A stretch of DNA of 64,000 bases. It comes from Podocnemis expansa (lineage: Eukaryota > Chordata > Testudines > Podocnemididae). Both the position numbers and the translations under genes were made by a program. Numbering within the stretch: position 1 is the stretch's first letter; every line of letters starts with the position of its first letter. The stretch spans positions 14,771,260-14,835,259 of the forward strand of contig ML681997.1 in assembly GCA_007922195.1 (NCBI GenBank), read 5' to 3'. Under the pieces are notes generated by a model. The model saw nothing but the letters and a program-made list of their open reading frames with translations. It had not been told where the DNA came from and made no database searches. Of the stretch, positions 31,695 through 42,462 are shown one piece after another.

Positions 31695-31979
31695 CAGTGT
31701 TTCTCAGCTAACGTTCTGTGAAACACTGGTGCTTTGTGGATCCTGACTCCTCTCCACGAAGGAGGGGGTGTTGAGTGGGGAGGGAGGAAGAAACAATTTA
31801 AAATGCTCCAGCCACAGCAAAGCTGCTATATGTGAGGCAGTGGAAGTTGATGCTGGCCCAGAAGCTTTGCTGCAGCTGGGGTATTTTAAATCTCCCACCA
31901 CAATTACTGGGTTTTTAAAGAACATTTTTGCCAGGTGTTCCACATAAAGTAATGAATACCTTTAGGAAGAGATACACTG
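31695..31979. mobile_element. Probable hAT-type miniature element
   Basis: The left end CAGTGTTTCTC and the reverse of the right end CAGTGTATCTC match at 10 of 11. The flanking octamers GCCTACGA and GTCTACAC share only 5 of 8 bases, so the boundaries are less certain. Confidence 0.5.
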
Positions 31980-31987
31980 GTCTACAC

Positions 31988-33600
31988 TCCATTTTAAAAA
32001 CCTGTGGCAGTGAATCTCAGAGCCTGGAACTACAGATTTGGACTCCTGGGACACATGTAACAGAGTTCAAAAATGGCAGGATAGATGGCTTAGTTTGGGC
32101 TGGAAGCAAAGGCTCTGAAATGCTGGGGTAGGGGGTGAGTCTCGGAACCTGATTTCCAGTCCAAGCTGCAATGTCTACACTGCTCTTTTTAGCCCTGCAA
32201 AACCTGAGTCCCACAAGCCCAAGTCAGCTGACCTTGGTTAGCCACGGCCACACTGCTGCTCTGTTAGTGCAGCGCTGATGAACCCCAAGAATTCAAACAG
32301 TATGATAGAATTTAACTCTCACTGAATGAGGTAAGGGTGGAATTTTACTATAGTGACCCAAAGCAAACTCAACTGTAGTCAGTATTATTTTTCCTTCCCA
32401 GCAATCCAGTGTATGGCTTTTGTTTGCATGAAGTAATTACAAAAAGGAAGCTGAGCCCTTTCCCCTTATGCCTTTGTTTTTCTTGTGTATAAAATTACAG
32501 GTGCTAGGGTCATTGTGTGAACGTGTCAAATACTTTTCAGTGATAGAAATAAATAACTCTAAAAGGAGTATTTGGGTTACTATTACTTCAGTGGAAAGGC
32601 AGGCAAAGGTTGTTTTGTTTAAAGACTCGAGAGATCATTTAGGTTTAGTCTGTCCCTCATTAACTCTTGAAGCATTAAGCACACAGTGTGATTAGTTACA
32701 TGTTGTACCTGTCATTGGCCTTGCCCTTTGTTCAATCTAAGTAAAATATAGTAGCACCTCATTTAGTTAATAGACTTGACCCTGAGTGAAATGTGCAAAT
32801 TCTTACTGAAAGTGCAATAATTGCAATTGATTTACTCTTCTATGAGGAACTAATGTCTGTCTCAAACAATAACATCAGCTTTTTCTTAATTGCATTACAT
32901 TAATATCATATTAATCTGTATTTATAGCCACACAGAAGGCTGTGAAGCAGCCTCCTCAGCCTAATGGCATACAACACTCTCTCAAAATGTGACAGAGCCC
33001 TGGAAGATTTGTTTTGCCCATTTCATGGAGGGAAGACAAAAAGAAGCTGAAGAATGACTGGCTCTGAATCAATAAAGCAGCTGTGTCACATAATGTGGCC
33101 ACAGAAGCTATGATTTCCATTTCATTGTTCGCTCACCTCGGCCCTGTGGTACAGATGATGTTGTCTTAATGATGTGTGGGAGCTCAGGACTATTTTTTTA
33201 CTCCTGCCTGAGAGCATCTGCTTTCAAAAAATGTCTTTTATGCACATATGTGATCTTTTGGCTGCTTACACTTAAGTCCACCTGTCAGGATGGCAAAGTG
33301 CCTGCTTATGAATTTGGTTTAACTAGGGCACAGGAGAAATCAGCAATGGGTGTGAAGCCTACACACACCCCAAGCGCCACCATCTTTTCTCCCAGTGGGA
33401 CTCTACTTAGGGTTAAATGTTTATGTATACCAGATCATGTCTGCATGTCACAGAGAATATCTTCAGGGAGATGAGAGGAGGTCACAATCATGACAGAGCA
33501 TCAGGTTCACAAACTTTGCATGGCAGGAGTTTTGGGAACGCATCAGCAACCTCATTCTCAAACTATCCTGATCTAGCCAGCTACTTATAGAATAAGGGAC
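31988..33600. other. No gene recognised
   Basis: Unique, mostly AT-rich sequence with stops in all frames. I see nothing that I can assign. Confidence 0.5.
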
Positions 33601-33602
33601 TA

Positions 33603-34222
33603 TGTGATGGGTTTGTAGCACTCACCACACGACAGGCACCTTCTGCTGGTGTTCTGGGGAATTAGCTCAACTGGGTGACCCATCTGTGCCTTGTGCTCCA
33701 TCAGTTCTTGTTTGGCTGCTCAGCCCTCCAACTGGGCACCTGTCGCTACTCCCCATTTCCAGGGCAGGTTTCATTGTCTTGCCTCTGTCACTCATTTGTG
33801 CATGGTTGCTGCAGTTCCACCAGGGGAGGCAGGGAGGAGCCCGAGCCCAACAACTTCTTTGGTCCCTGGCCCAAGGATCCCACTTCAGCACTACCTCTTC
33901 CCCTAATTACTCTACAATTTCCTGGGCTCCTTCCCCACAGCCCCAGTATCTTTTCTGCCCTTGTATCAGGCCTGGGCTCCTAGTGAGCCTCAGCAGTCTG
34001 CCACTGCACTGCCTTGGATGCTGGCTTCTTCAGGCAACCATCCCATCTTCCTTGAGCTCCCAGACTGGACTGCCTTGCTTTGGCTTTTCAGCTCCCCTTT
34101 ATGCAGGGCTTCCAGGCTCTGACCGTCTACTTCATTGCTCCCGTCCATTGGCTCTTCGTCCTAGGGGCCTTTTAACCCCTTCCTAACTAGTGTCGAACAG
34201 CCATCCCACCACACACTATATG
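33603..34222 (-). repeat. Possible solo LTR or other GC-rich interspersed repeat, antisense
   Basis: The segment is clearly richer in C than its surroundings. Read on the plus strand it begins TGTGATGGG and ends TATATGACA, so it has TG...CA ends. The minus-strand composition (ATAAAGGGGAGCTGAAAAGC, promoter-like, then purine-rich sequence) resembles LTRs of sauropsid Ty3/gypsy elements as I remember them. No clean target duplication is visible. Open frames inside run on several frames at once and are not supported. Confidence 0.3.
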
Positions 34223-35350
34223 ACAGATGCAAGTTGGCAATTACACAGCTGTTTCTGTCTTAGCCCCTGGTATATCCTCTCCCCCTTCTGTCATGCACAA
34301 TGGACACCGGGGGGTAGGGGGATGAGGCTGGGGGAGCAGTTAGTTTAGGAGGCAGTTCTGCCCCCTTTGTAGCAGTTGAAAGATGTTCCCCAGGTAGAGG
34401 GACTCTCAGCTAGCCATCTGAAGCCTGATCCAGACCTTTTGCAGTGCGTAAGTGGCTTGCCTGTAGAACCTGCTGACTTGATAGAGCTAAAGAAAAGAAC
34501 CTGATCTTGTTTCCATTATCCAAAATTAGCCCATGAAGAGATCAATGTGTCGTTTCTCAGCCAGGAATAGCCATCACAACAGAGAGAGTCATAAAGCTAC
34601 TTTGCTCACAGCCTGGTATGTGTGTAGGCAGAGAAGCCCCATTGAAATGAATCCTAGCACACATTATTCTATCACATGAGATGTTTTCAAACACCTTTCA
34701 CATGGCCATCTTCCTGCACATCATGTGATGCTGCGTGTAACTAATTATAGCTTGAAAGTTGTTTATAAATGTGAAGCTAGGGACACTGACTGGAATGAAA
34801 CCTCAGTAGAACTAAAGATACCTTAAGGGTGTTGGACTATTGTATGCAGCTAAATGGTTCAAATCAGACTCTTTACTAGACGGTCACTGTCTTCCCAGAA
34901 AAGGTGCTTACTATGTAAAAGAAAATGCTGTGGCACCCATGGAGGAGATGAATGTTATGGAAAACATGCTGCTACTGGCCTTCCTCCTGCTGACCCTGCC
35001 TCCCAGCTGGGCTGTGGGGCCAGCAAAAAATGTGCCAGTACTCCATACTCCTGTGCACCATCGCAAAAAATAAGAACTGTCTGTGCTGACTAAGAATAAG
35101 GAGGCTGAGAATTTATTATCCCACCCCAAAACCCTGGGAGAGCTCCTTCAGGTCAAATGCATTGGTTCAGGGAGAACGTGGAAGGATTTGAGAAGGGGTT
35201 AGTTTCTTAGTGGCATTATCACTCAGAAAATCCCTTGAATTAATGCTGACTTAACTCTGTTCTATATAGGTTTTTATACTGTGCTCATTACCATAGCTTC
35301 TGAGCATCTTCCAGTTGTGTGTATGGTGACATGACTAATATATTTTGCAT
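34223..35350. other. No confirmed gene; one leader-like frame
   Basis: Unique sequence. From ATG 34966 a short frame reads MLLLAFLLLTLPPSWA, which looks like a secretory signal peptide, followed by about 20 unremarkable residues and a TAA at 35071-35073. It is discussed as a finding; without a following exon I do not call it a gene. Confidence 0.4.
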
Positions 35351-35353
35351 GGA

Positions 35354-36012
35354 AACGAACAAAGAGTCTTCTGGCAGTTTTAAAGACTCTGGGCATGTCC
35401 ACCCGTCTCTTTTATTTTGAAATAACACTGGTTATTTTGAAATAAAAAAGATTAGGTCCACACGACGTTTTCTTATTTTGAAATGACAGCCTCTGTCATT
35501 TTGAAATAAGAACCGTCATTTCGAAATAGCTTAAACCCCATTCATTTTGAAATGGCTGTTATTTCAAAATGGTTATTTTGAAATAAGGCTGTTAAACAAC
35601 ACCATTGTTTCGAAACAACTGTTTTGAAACAACATGGCCAAATGGTCTTATTTCAAAATAACCATTTTGAAATAAAAGCCGTTTCAATAGCAGGCTTTCT
35701 CTTAATTTGAATTAACATTTTCTTAATTCAAATTAATTTATTTTGAAATAAGGACTTTATTTCAAAATAACTCATTTCTAAATAACTTATTTTGAAAAAA
35801 TGATGTATGTGTGGACATAGTTTAACAGATTTATTTAGTACATGAGTTTTCATGGGAGAAAATCCCACTTCGTCAGATGCTTTGAAGAAATCTGACTAAG
35901 TGGGATTTTCTCCTATGAAAGCTCATGTGATAAATAAATTTGTTAGTCTTTAAAAGTGCCACAGGACTCCTTGTTTGTTTTGCTGAACTAGATTAACATG
36001 GCAACCCCTTTG
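35354..36012 (-). repeat. Palindromic repeat family A, split by a Harbinger-type element
   Basis: The left arm is cut after TTTTAAAGAC at 35387 and resumes with CAGATTTATTTAGTACATGA at 35826; the complete right arm (GTTAGTCTTTAAAAGTGCCA, then CAGGACTCCTTGTTTG) and head (GATTAACATGGCAACCCC) follow. Joining across the insertion would restore the family order GACTAACAGATTT, so the 35391-35822 element inserted into an existing repeat. Confidence 0.85.
35391..35822 (+). mobile_element. Harbinger-type miniature element (MITE)
   Basis: The left end GGGCATGTCCAC and the reverse of the right end AACTATGTCCACAC are diverged versions of the Harbinger terminus GGCTATGTCTACAC. The interior is a series of TTATTTTGAAATAA-type palindromes with the spacer TTAGGTCCACACGACGTTTT, homologous to the left end of the autonomous element at 12079. 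TAA follows the right end; the left flank reads TCT, so the 3-bp duplication is not preserved. Non-coding. Confidence 0.85.
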
Positions 36013-36810
36013 GAACTTGTCCACATATTTCACCTGCTGTTTGTTCTCTCATCTTTTCCCAAAAGGAAGAGTGTGGTTAATGAAGTGCTTTGTTTTGTTA
36101 GGGTGTGGATTTTTATATGGATAAAATAATCTGTTGTTATGTGTTTATATTAGAAGAGACAATATCAAAGAGAAATGCTGAGGACTGAGATTTTGAACTT
36201 GATTTGAAATTTTATGAGAAGCCAGCATAGAGCAGACAACAAAGTTGGATATGTTTGTGGCATAGCAGAAATAGAGAGCCTGAGACATAAAGTCTAGTAT
36301 AAGAAGCCGGGTATAAGGCCTGAGCAACTTGTTTGTATCAAGGAGATTCTTGAAGAAAGTGTCTTAGTCCATCTGAGGGCGATATGGAAAGCCCCACTGT
36401 TTATTGCACTGGTCCATTATAACAAGGACACGTGTTAGTGGTCCTATGAAGACTGTGGAATTCTAGGACTCTACTTTCTTTACAATAAACCTGGCCTGGT
36501 GCCTTCATGACTGAAATGGGCCTCTGGTCTTATCGGATAATCCGGTTGTGGTTTGGTGCCTCAGTTATCTGTGCAGAGTTGGGACAGCATACTCACTGGG
36601 AGAACACACACACAGCCAACAACTGACAACATCTGATAGCCTGTATTGGTCAGGATGCACAATGCTGTATTCTAAACTATTTAGAGTTCCTAAGTAGTGA
36701 AGGCTTCATGCTCAGATATATCATATTGTTGTGGTATAGTTGAGGGGTGAAGCAGATGTGAATAACTAAGGAAAGATCTTCATCCACCAAGATGGGGTGG
36801 AGATTCCTAA
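36013..36810. other. No gene recognised
   Basis: Unique sequence between two clusters of miniature elements. Confidence 0.5.
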
Positions 36811-36814
36811 ACAA

Positions 36815-37191
36815 GAGTACGTCTACACTGGAGCCTCAGGTCTACTTAAGGAAGGTTAAGTTGACCTACAGACCTCTGCAGCCACATTGGCCTTTTATTA
36901 AGTCAATTTAATAACACAACCTTTTAAGGTTGGTTGAATGCTTAAGTGGACTTTTTTAAGTCCACTTAAGCCAATGTACATAGGCAAGCCCTTATTTTGA
37001 CTTAGTTGGCCTCTAGCTACCCACAATGCACCAATCTTCCATCAACCTAGCACGTGCCAGTGTGGATGCAGGCAGTTGACAGGAGTTTCCAATATGGACT
37101 CTCTAAGTTGACTTAACAAGGTCAACTTTAAGTCGACTTAAAGTTGACTTTGTTAGGTCGACTTAACAGAGTCTCCAGTGTAGACATACCC
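36815..37191. mobile_element. MITE of the GGGTATGTCTACAC type
   Basis: The left end GAGTACGTCTACACTGGA and the reverse of the right end GGGTATGTCTACACTGGA match at 16 of 18. Inside are inverted TTAAGTCGACTTAA-type and TTAAGTTGAC motifs. The outer terminus resembles that of Harbinger elements, but the interior differs from the TTCGAA family, so it is a separate subfamily. The duplication is unclear (AGA on both sides if the end is shifted by a base or two). Confidence 0.7.
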
Positions 37192-37240
37192 AGAGTGATT
37201 GGTGGAAGAACAGATTCAAGTGCAGCAGCATGGACATTAT

Positions 37241-37673
37241 GGCTATGTTCACACATACATCATTATTTTGAAATAAGTTATTTAAAAATAAAGTCCTTAT
37301 TTTGAAATAAGTTAATTCAAATTAAGAAAATATTAATTCGAATTAAGGGAAAGCCTGCTATCAAAACAACTGTTATTTCAAAATGGTTATTTCAAAATAA
37401 GACTGTTTGGACATGTTGTTTCGAAACAGTTGTTTCAGAACAATGGTATTGTTTTGAAAGAACATGTCCAAACAGCCTTATTTCAAAATAACCATTTCAA
37501 AATAACAGCCATTTTGAAATGAATGGCATTTAAACTGTTTTGAAATGGCAGTTCTTATTTTGAAATGACAGAGCCCATCATTTCAAAATAAGAAAACGTC
37601 GTGTGGACCTAATCTTTTTTATTTCAAAAGAACCATTGTTATTTCGAAATAAAAGAGACGTGTGGACATACCC
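37241..37673 (-). mobile_element. Harbinger-type MITE, inverted copy of 35391-35822
   Basis: The 433-bp element starts GGCTATGTTCACACATACAT and ends GTGTGGACATACCC. Flanking TAT on both sides (37238-37240 and 37674-37676) is a 3-bp duplication. Reversed, it aligns along its full length with the copy at 35391-35822, including TTAGGTCCACACGACGTTTT. Confidence 0.9.
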
Positions 37674-37779
37674 TATGACACCTTCCCCTACCATGCCCAG
37701 GGAATAGCAAGAATATTTCTACCCTCCATTATACCCTAAGAGCTATTGGATTCAAAATGGAATTTGCAACAGACAAACT

Positions 37780-38385
37780 ATGGGTAGCACTGACCATGAG
37801 ATGATTGAGTTCAAGATGCTGATTAAAGGAAAGAAGGAAAGAAGCAAAACGCAGACCCCAGACTTCAGAAAAGCAGATTTGGGCTCCCTCAGGGAACTGA
37901 TGGGCAGGGAGGCTGACCTGAAGGGGAAATGTGTCCAAGAGAGTTGGCTGCATTTTAAGGACACCCTGCTAAGGGCACAGGAAGATACCATTCCGATAAA
38001 GAGAAAGTACAGCAAATGTGGAAGGCGCCCAGAGTGGCTTAACAGAGAGCTCTGCACTGAGCTGAAGCATAAAAAGGACTCTTACAGGAAGTGGAAGCTA
38101 GGACAGATGACTAAGGAGGCATATAAAGATATTGCTTGGGACTGCAGGGATAAAATCAGAAAGGCCAACGGACAAATGGAGTTGCAGCTAGCAAGGGATG
38201 TGAAGGATAACAAGAAGGGGTTCTATAAGTATGTCAATAACAAGAAGAGGATTAGGGATGGTGTAGGTCCCTTACTGAATGGGGCAGGCATCCTCATGAC
38301 AGAGGATGAGGAAAAAGCTGAAATGCTCAATGCTTTTTTACTTCAGTTTTCACAGGCAGGGTCAGCTTCCAGCCCACTACACCAG
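37780..38385 (+). pseudogene. CR1 ORF2, endonuclease end and linker
   Basis: This frame encodes the last endonuclease block (TDHEMIEF), a charged linker with RRPEWLNRELCTELKHKK, YRKWKLGQ, and FYKYVNNKKRIRDGVGPLL. It is in frame until about 38370-38390, where a one-base shift moves coding to the next frame ([20 protein letters not shown] from 38385). The nuclease would have nicked target DNA; most of it is missing by 5' truncation. Confidence 0.85.
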
Positions 38386-39922
38386 GTACGGAGATTGGAG
38401 AGAAGAAGAGAGGCCCTTGGTGACAGGACGTCAGGTTAGGGACTACTTAAAGAAGCTAGATGGGCACAAGTCCATGGGGCCGGATGAACTGCATCCGAGG
38501 GTGCTGAGGGAGCTGGCTGATGAGGTAGCAGTACCGTTGGCCATTATCTCTGAAAACTCATGGTGAACAGGGGAGGTGCCAGAGGACTGGAAAAAAGCAA
38601 ATATATTGCCTATCTTCAAGAAAGGGAAAAAGGAGGATCCAGGGAATTACAGACCTGTCAGCCTCACCTCAATCCCTGGAAAAATCATGGAGCAGCTTCT
38701 CAAAGAATCCATCCTGAAACACTTGGAGGAAAATAGAGTGATCAGGAGCAGTCAGCATGGATTCACCAAGGGTAAATCATTCCTGACCAACCTCATCACC
38801 TTCTATGATGAGATGACTGGATTTGTGGATGCAGGAAGAGCTGTTGATGTGATATACCTCGACTTTAGCAAGGCTTTTGATATGGTTTCCCACAGCATTC
38901 TCATTGGCAAATTAAGGAAGCATGGGTTGGATGCGTGGACTGTAAGGTGGATAGAAAACTGGCTAAATCAACAGTTTCAGCGTGTAGGAATCAATGGCTC
39001 CACGTCTAGTTGGCAACCAGTAACGAGTGGTGTGCCCCAGGGGTTGGTCCTGGGGCCAGTTCTGTTCAACATCTTCATTAATGATCTGGATGATGGGATA
39101 GATTGCACATTTAGTAAGTTTGCAGATGATACCAAACTGGGGGAAGTGGTAGACACCCTGGAGGGCAGGAACAGGATTCAGGGAAACCTAGAAAAATTGG
39201 AGCAGTGGGCCAATAGAAATCTCATGAGGTTAAACAAGGACAAGTGCAAAATCCTGCTCATGGGACGAAAAAACCCCATGTACTGCTACAGGCTGGGCAG
39301 TGATCAGCTGAATAGCAGCACCGTAGAAAAGGACCTGGGAGTCATGGTGGATGGGAAGCTGGATATGAGTCAGCAGTGTGCGCTTGCTGCCAAAAAGGCC
39401 AATGGCATACTGGGCTGCATCAGAAGAAGTGTCGCCAGCAGATCGAGAGATGTGATCATTTCCCTCTATTCTGCACTGGTGAGGCCACATCTGGAATACT
39501 GTGTACAGTTTTGGGCTCCCCACTACAAAAAGGGCATCGACAAATTAGAGAGAGTCCAGAGGAGGGCAACCAAAATGATCAAAGGGCTGGAGCACAAGCC
39601 CTATGAAGAAAGACTGAAGGAACTAGGCTTATTTAGCCTGCAGAAGAGAAGACTGAGGGGGGATCTGATAGCAACCTTCAACTACCTGAAGGGATGCTCC
39701 AAGGAGGATGGAGCTCGACTGTTCTCAGTAGTAACAGAGGACAGAATGAGGAGCAATGGTTTCAAGTTACAGCTGGGGAGGTCGAGGCTGGATATTAGGA
39801 AAAACTTTCTTATTAGGCGAGTGGTGAAGCATTGGAATAAGTTACCTAGAGAGGTGGTGGAATCTCCATCTTTGGAGTTGTTTAAGGCCCAGCTGGACAA
39901 AACCCTGGCTGGGATAATCTAG
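38386..39922 (+). CDS. CR1 ORF2 reverse transcriptase, one in-frame stop
   Basis: From 38386 the frame is interrupted only by TGA at 38564-38566, after which 448 codons (38576-39922) are open to the natural TAG. Blocks in order: [22 protein letters not shown]-equivalent [47 protein letters not shown] (first catalytic D), [27 protein letters not shown] (codons 182-188 of the long frame, with the catalytic DD), then the thumb and a C-terminus with [15 protein letters not shown] and [20 protein letters not shown]. The TGA falls where another copy has TGGCGA, so a CpG change explains it. The enzyme copied CR1 RNA at a nicked target. It is not intact as a gene because the 5' half is missing. Confidence 0.9.
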
Positions 39923-40012
39923 TGGGAGTGGTCCTGCTTTTTTGGCAGGGGGTTGGACTACATGACCTCATGGGGTCCCTTCCAATCCTATGATTCTATG
40001 AGTCTATGATTT

Positions 40013-41430
40013 TCAGACATCATCATGCAAAACTGAAGTCTATAGACAGTAACAGAGAATTAAGAATGAAGATGAGGGGAAAAGAGAGAAAGGAAAAGAA
40101 AAAAACAAAGACGAGGGAAAGGAAAGGAGAGATCATGTTTGATGCAGCCAGACAATGGTTGGAGCACAGAGTCCACCCTGAAGGATTTTTATGCTTATCT
40201 TAATGTAGTGTTTAGCATGATGATTGGCTGGATTATGTAATGAAGTAGTCTGTGTTGAACAAGAGCCATATTTCCATGGGGAAAACATTACATTGTTACT
40301 GGGGATTTGACTAACACATAGTATGTACAGAGCTATGAAGGGTGCTGCAGAGAATCTTGTACTTCAATAAGCAAACATTAACAGCTTCTTTCCAATAAAA
40401 TCTGAGTGAAAGACAAATAGCCATCAGGACTGCGAGGCTGTCTAGACACCCCATCAGTTGCCTGACCATCTGACAGACCCTGAGGCAACTCTATGGATGG
40501 CAACCAACAGTGCCTATTGAACTAGCTAGATGGCATCCAAACACACAATATCTGAACACAGGGTATTTGTGTTCTAGTTTTAAGAAATAGGAATAAAATA
40601 TTTTATTGTTCAAAATAGGTTTTAACACTCTTCTCTTGCAAACAAGGGCCATGTTATTATTTTGTTTTTATCTTATTTGTTTCAAATACCTTATGCTTTT
40701 ATTAACTCATGAAATCTTTAGGCAGAAGTATGACACATCTGTTTTGATATAATAGGATTGCATACATTGCAATGTGGGAATTGTCAGTATACAATTAGGA
40801 GCTTGCAGCAGGCTTTGTTTGCTTTTGGAGGAAATGTGAAAAGTGCTGATTAATTTGGATGACACAATGTCACTGATAACAAAGAACTCAATCCTGCGAG
40901 GTTCTAGTCCCAGTCTGACAAATGTTTAAGCATGGGCTTTCATATTATACACACAGGCCTTCCTGCCCTAGCTGCGTTAACAACTGGGACTTTTTACATG
41001 CTTAAAGTTGGATCAGAGCCAGGGTGATCAGCATCTGAGCGGTGCAGTCCTTACCCTAAAGCACAGGCCTGCAGTGATACCAGAAATGTAAGTGGATATT
41101 ATTCTTCATACAGCTGGTCTCTGAACTCCTATATGACTCTCACACTTCTAGAGTCAAATTCTAAATTGACTTTCACCCCATAGCATCCCATTAAACTCAG
41201 CATGATGTAGGTAGGTCTGTACAGAACTGGCCTCTAGAAAGTATTCTTAGATTTACCTGGACAACAGTTTGAGTGGGAATCACGTCCACATCAGGACAGG
41301 CCTACTGATATCAGTCAAAATAAAAAGCCACATCCCCTGACAAACAATGAAGTATCAAGAGGAGTATGGATTGTAATATCACTTCATCACCAAGAAGTCA
41401 GAATCTGCACAGGGCATGGCCTAAGGAGTG
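40013..41430. other. No gene recognised
   Basis: Unique AT-rich sequence; a purine-rich stretch at 40070-40135 follows the CR1 end. Nothing assignable. Confidence 0.5.
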
Positions 41431-41439
41431 TTATTTTCC

Positions 41440-41640
41440 AGAGAGGTAGCTGTGTTAGTCTGTATACAGAAAAAAATAACAAGAGTCTGGTGGCACTTTA
41501 AAGACTAAAAATATTCTTGAGGCATAAGCTTTTGTGGGGTCCAACCCACTTGCATCTGACAAAGTGGGTTACAGCCCACTAAAGCTTATGCCCAAAGAAA
41601 TGTGCTAGTCTTTAAAGTGCCACAGGACTTGTGATTTCCC
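41440..41640 (+). repeat. Palindromic interspersed repeat, family A subgroup, forward orientation
   Basis: Starts with the full head TTCCAGAGAGGTAGCTGTGT, TAGTCTGTATACAG, then inverted arms GAGTCTGGTGGCACTTTAAAG and CTTTAAAGTGCCACAGGACT around a core with GGCATAAGCTTTTGTGGGG and its complement-like AAAGCTTATGCCCAAAGAAA. The core differs from the other copies (it matches 61770-62014), so there are at least two subgroups. Confidence 0.8.
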
Positions 41641-41794
41641 TTTCCCAAAGTGTTCCTCTCTTTGTGTATCAACTATGTCCTTTTTCATTTCCACTTCTAA
41701 ATGTACAATGTATTATATGGAGCTCATTTTTTCACTTTATATAAACTTAAATTACATTTATGTTCTATGTATTCCATATATGCAGTCACAAGGC

Positions 41795-41912
41795 CTGAAG
41801 AAGAGCTCTTTATAAACTCAAAAGCTGGTCTCTCTCGCCAACAGATATTGGCTCACTCACTGTGTCGCTCTAATATCCAGTGACTGACGTGGCTACAACA
41901 ACACTGCATTCG
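41795..41912 (-). repeat. Partial palindromic repeat, family B
   Basis: Contains CTCAAAAGCTGGTCTCTCTC and ends TGGCTACAACAACACTGCAT, matching 3420-3523. The left arm is missing. Confidence 0.65.
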
Positions 41913-41972
41913 TATATGTGTGCATGTGCATGTGTGTTTGCGTGTGTGTGTGCGTGCGTGCGTGTGTGTGTG
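41913..41972. repeat. TG/TGCG microsatellite
   Basis: About 60 bp of alternating TG with CATG and GCGT interruptions, lying directly after the family B repeat. Confidence 0.9.
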
Positions 41973-42000
41973 AGCTTTATATAACATCATATATCTAGAG

Positions 42001-42454
42001 AGGTGGTTCCCAACCTATTCTGTAACATGACACACTTCAGTGAGACAAACGATTCCACAGAACATCCACTTTTTTTTAGCTGAACTGATTGCTCGTGAAC
42101 ATCACATTTACTTACATTTACTACGGGTATGGTCTCACTGGACAGGTTTGCAACATGGTACGTACAGCAAGCTAAGGAAGGATCAAACACATTGTTTCAA
42201 ATCCATTGGAAAAAAAATACATCATCTCAATTTTGCCCTTTAGCCACCTGCATTTAGAATGATCACATTTTACAATTAAAGACTGATACTTTGCTTTTAA
42301 TTTGATGGTTAATTTTCATGAGTTTTATGAATCGTAATTTTGGTTGGATAGAATATTGTTTAAGATGAAACAATGATTTTCATTACTTTTGTATAAACGT
42401 CACAGCACACTTGGACAGTTCTCATGGCACACCAGTGTGCTGAGAAAACCACTG
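42001..42454 (+). mobile_element. Non-autonomous hAT-type element with perfect 8-bp duplication
   Basis: ATCTAGAG is present on both sides (41993-42000 and 42455-42462). The left end AGGTGGTTCCCAACC and the reverse of the right end CAGTGGTTTTCTC are imperfect inverted repeats. The 454-bp interior is AT-rich and non-coding. The copy at 9656-10123 is the same element in the other orientation. Confidence 0.88.
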
Positions 42455-42462
42455 ATCTAGAG

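Larger units (their letters stand above)
37774..40012 (+). mobile_element. CR1 LINE, 5'-truncated, best-preserved copy
   Basis: Begins within the end of the endonuclease domain (STDHEMIEFKM at about 37788-37820, a conserved SDH-like box) and runs through reverse transcriptase to the 3' untranslated end GGGTCCCTTCCAATCCTATG and a degenerate ATTCTATGA tail (39990-40012). It lies 100 bp after a Harbinger MITE. Other CR1 copies in the window (10272, 16755, 45503, 57600) match parts of it. Confidence 0.95.

Noticed and set aside
33686..34186. 166-codon plus-strand frame in the LTR-like segment
   Set aside because: Overlaps other open frames on the same strand; composition is driven by C-rich repeat DNA.
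34854..35093. Cysteine-rich 79-codon frame that at first looked like a small secreted peptide
   Set aside because: It has no leader of its own, overlaps the leader-like frame in another phase, and its cysteine spacing matches no family I know.
41913..41972. Possible functional Z-DNA or regulatory element
   Set aside because: It is an ordinary TG microsatellite following a repeat end; nothing points to function.
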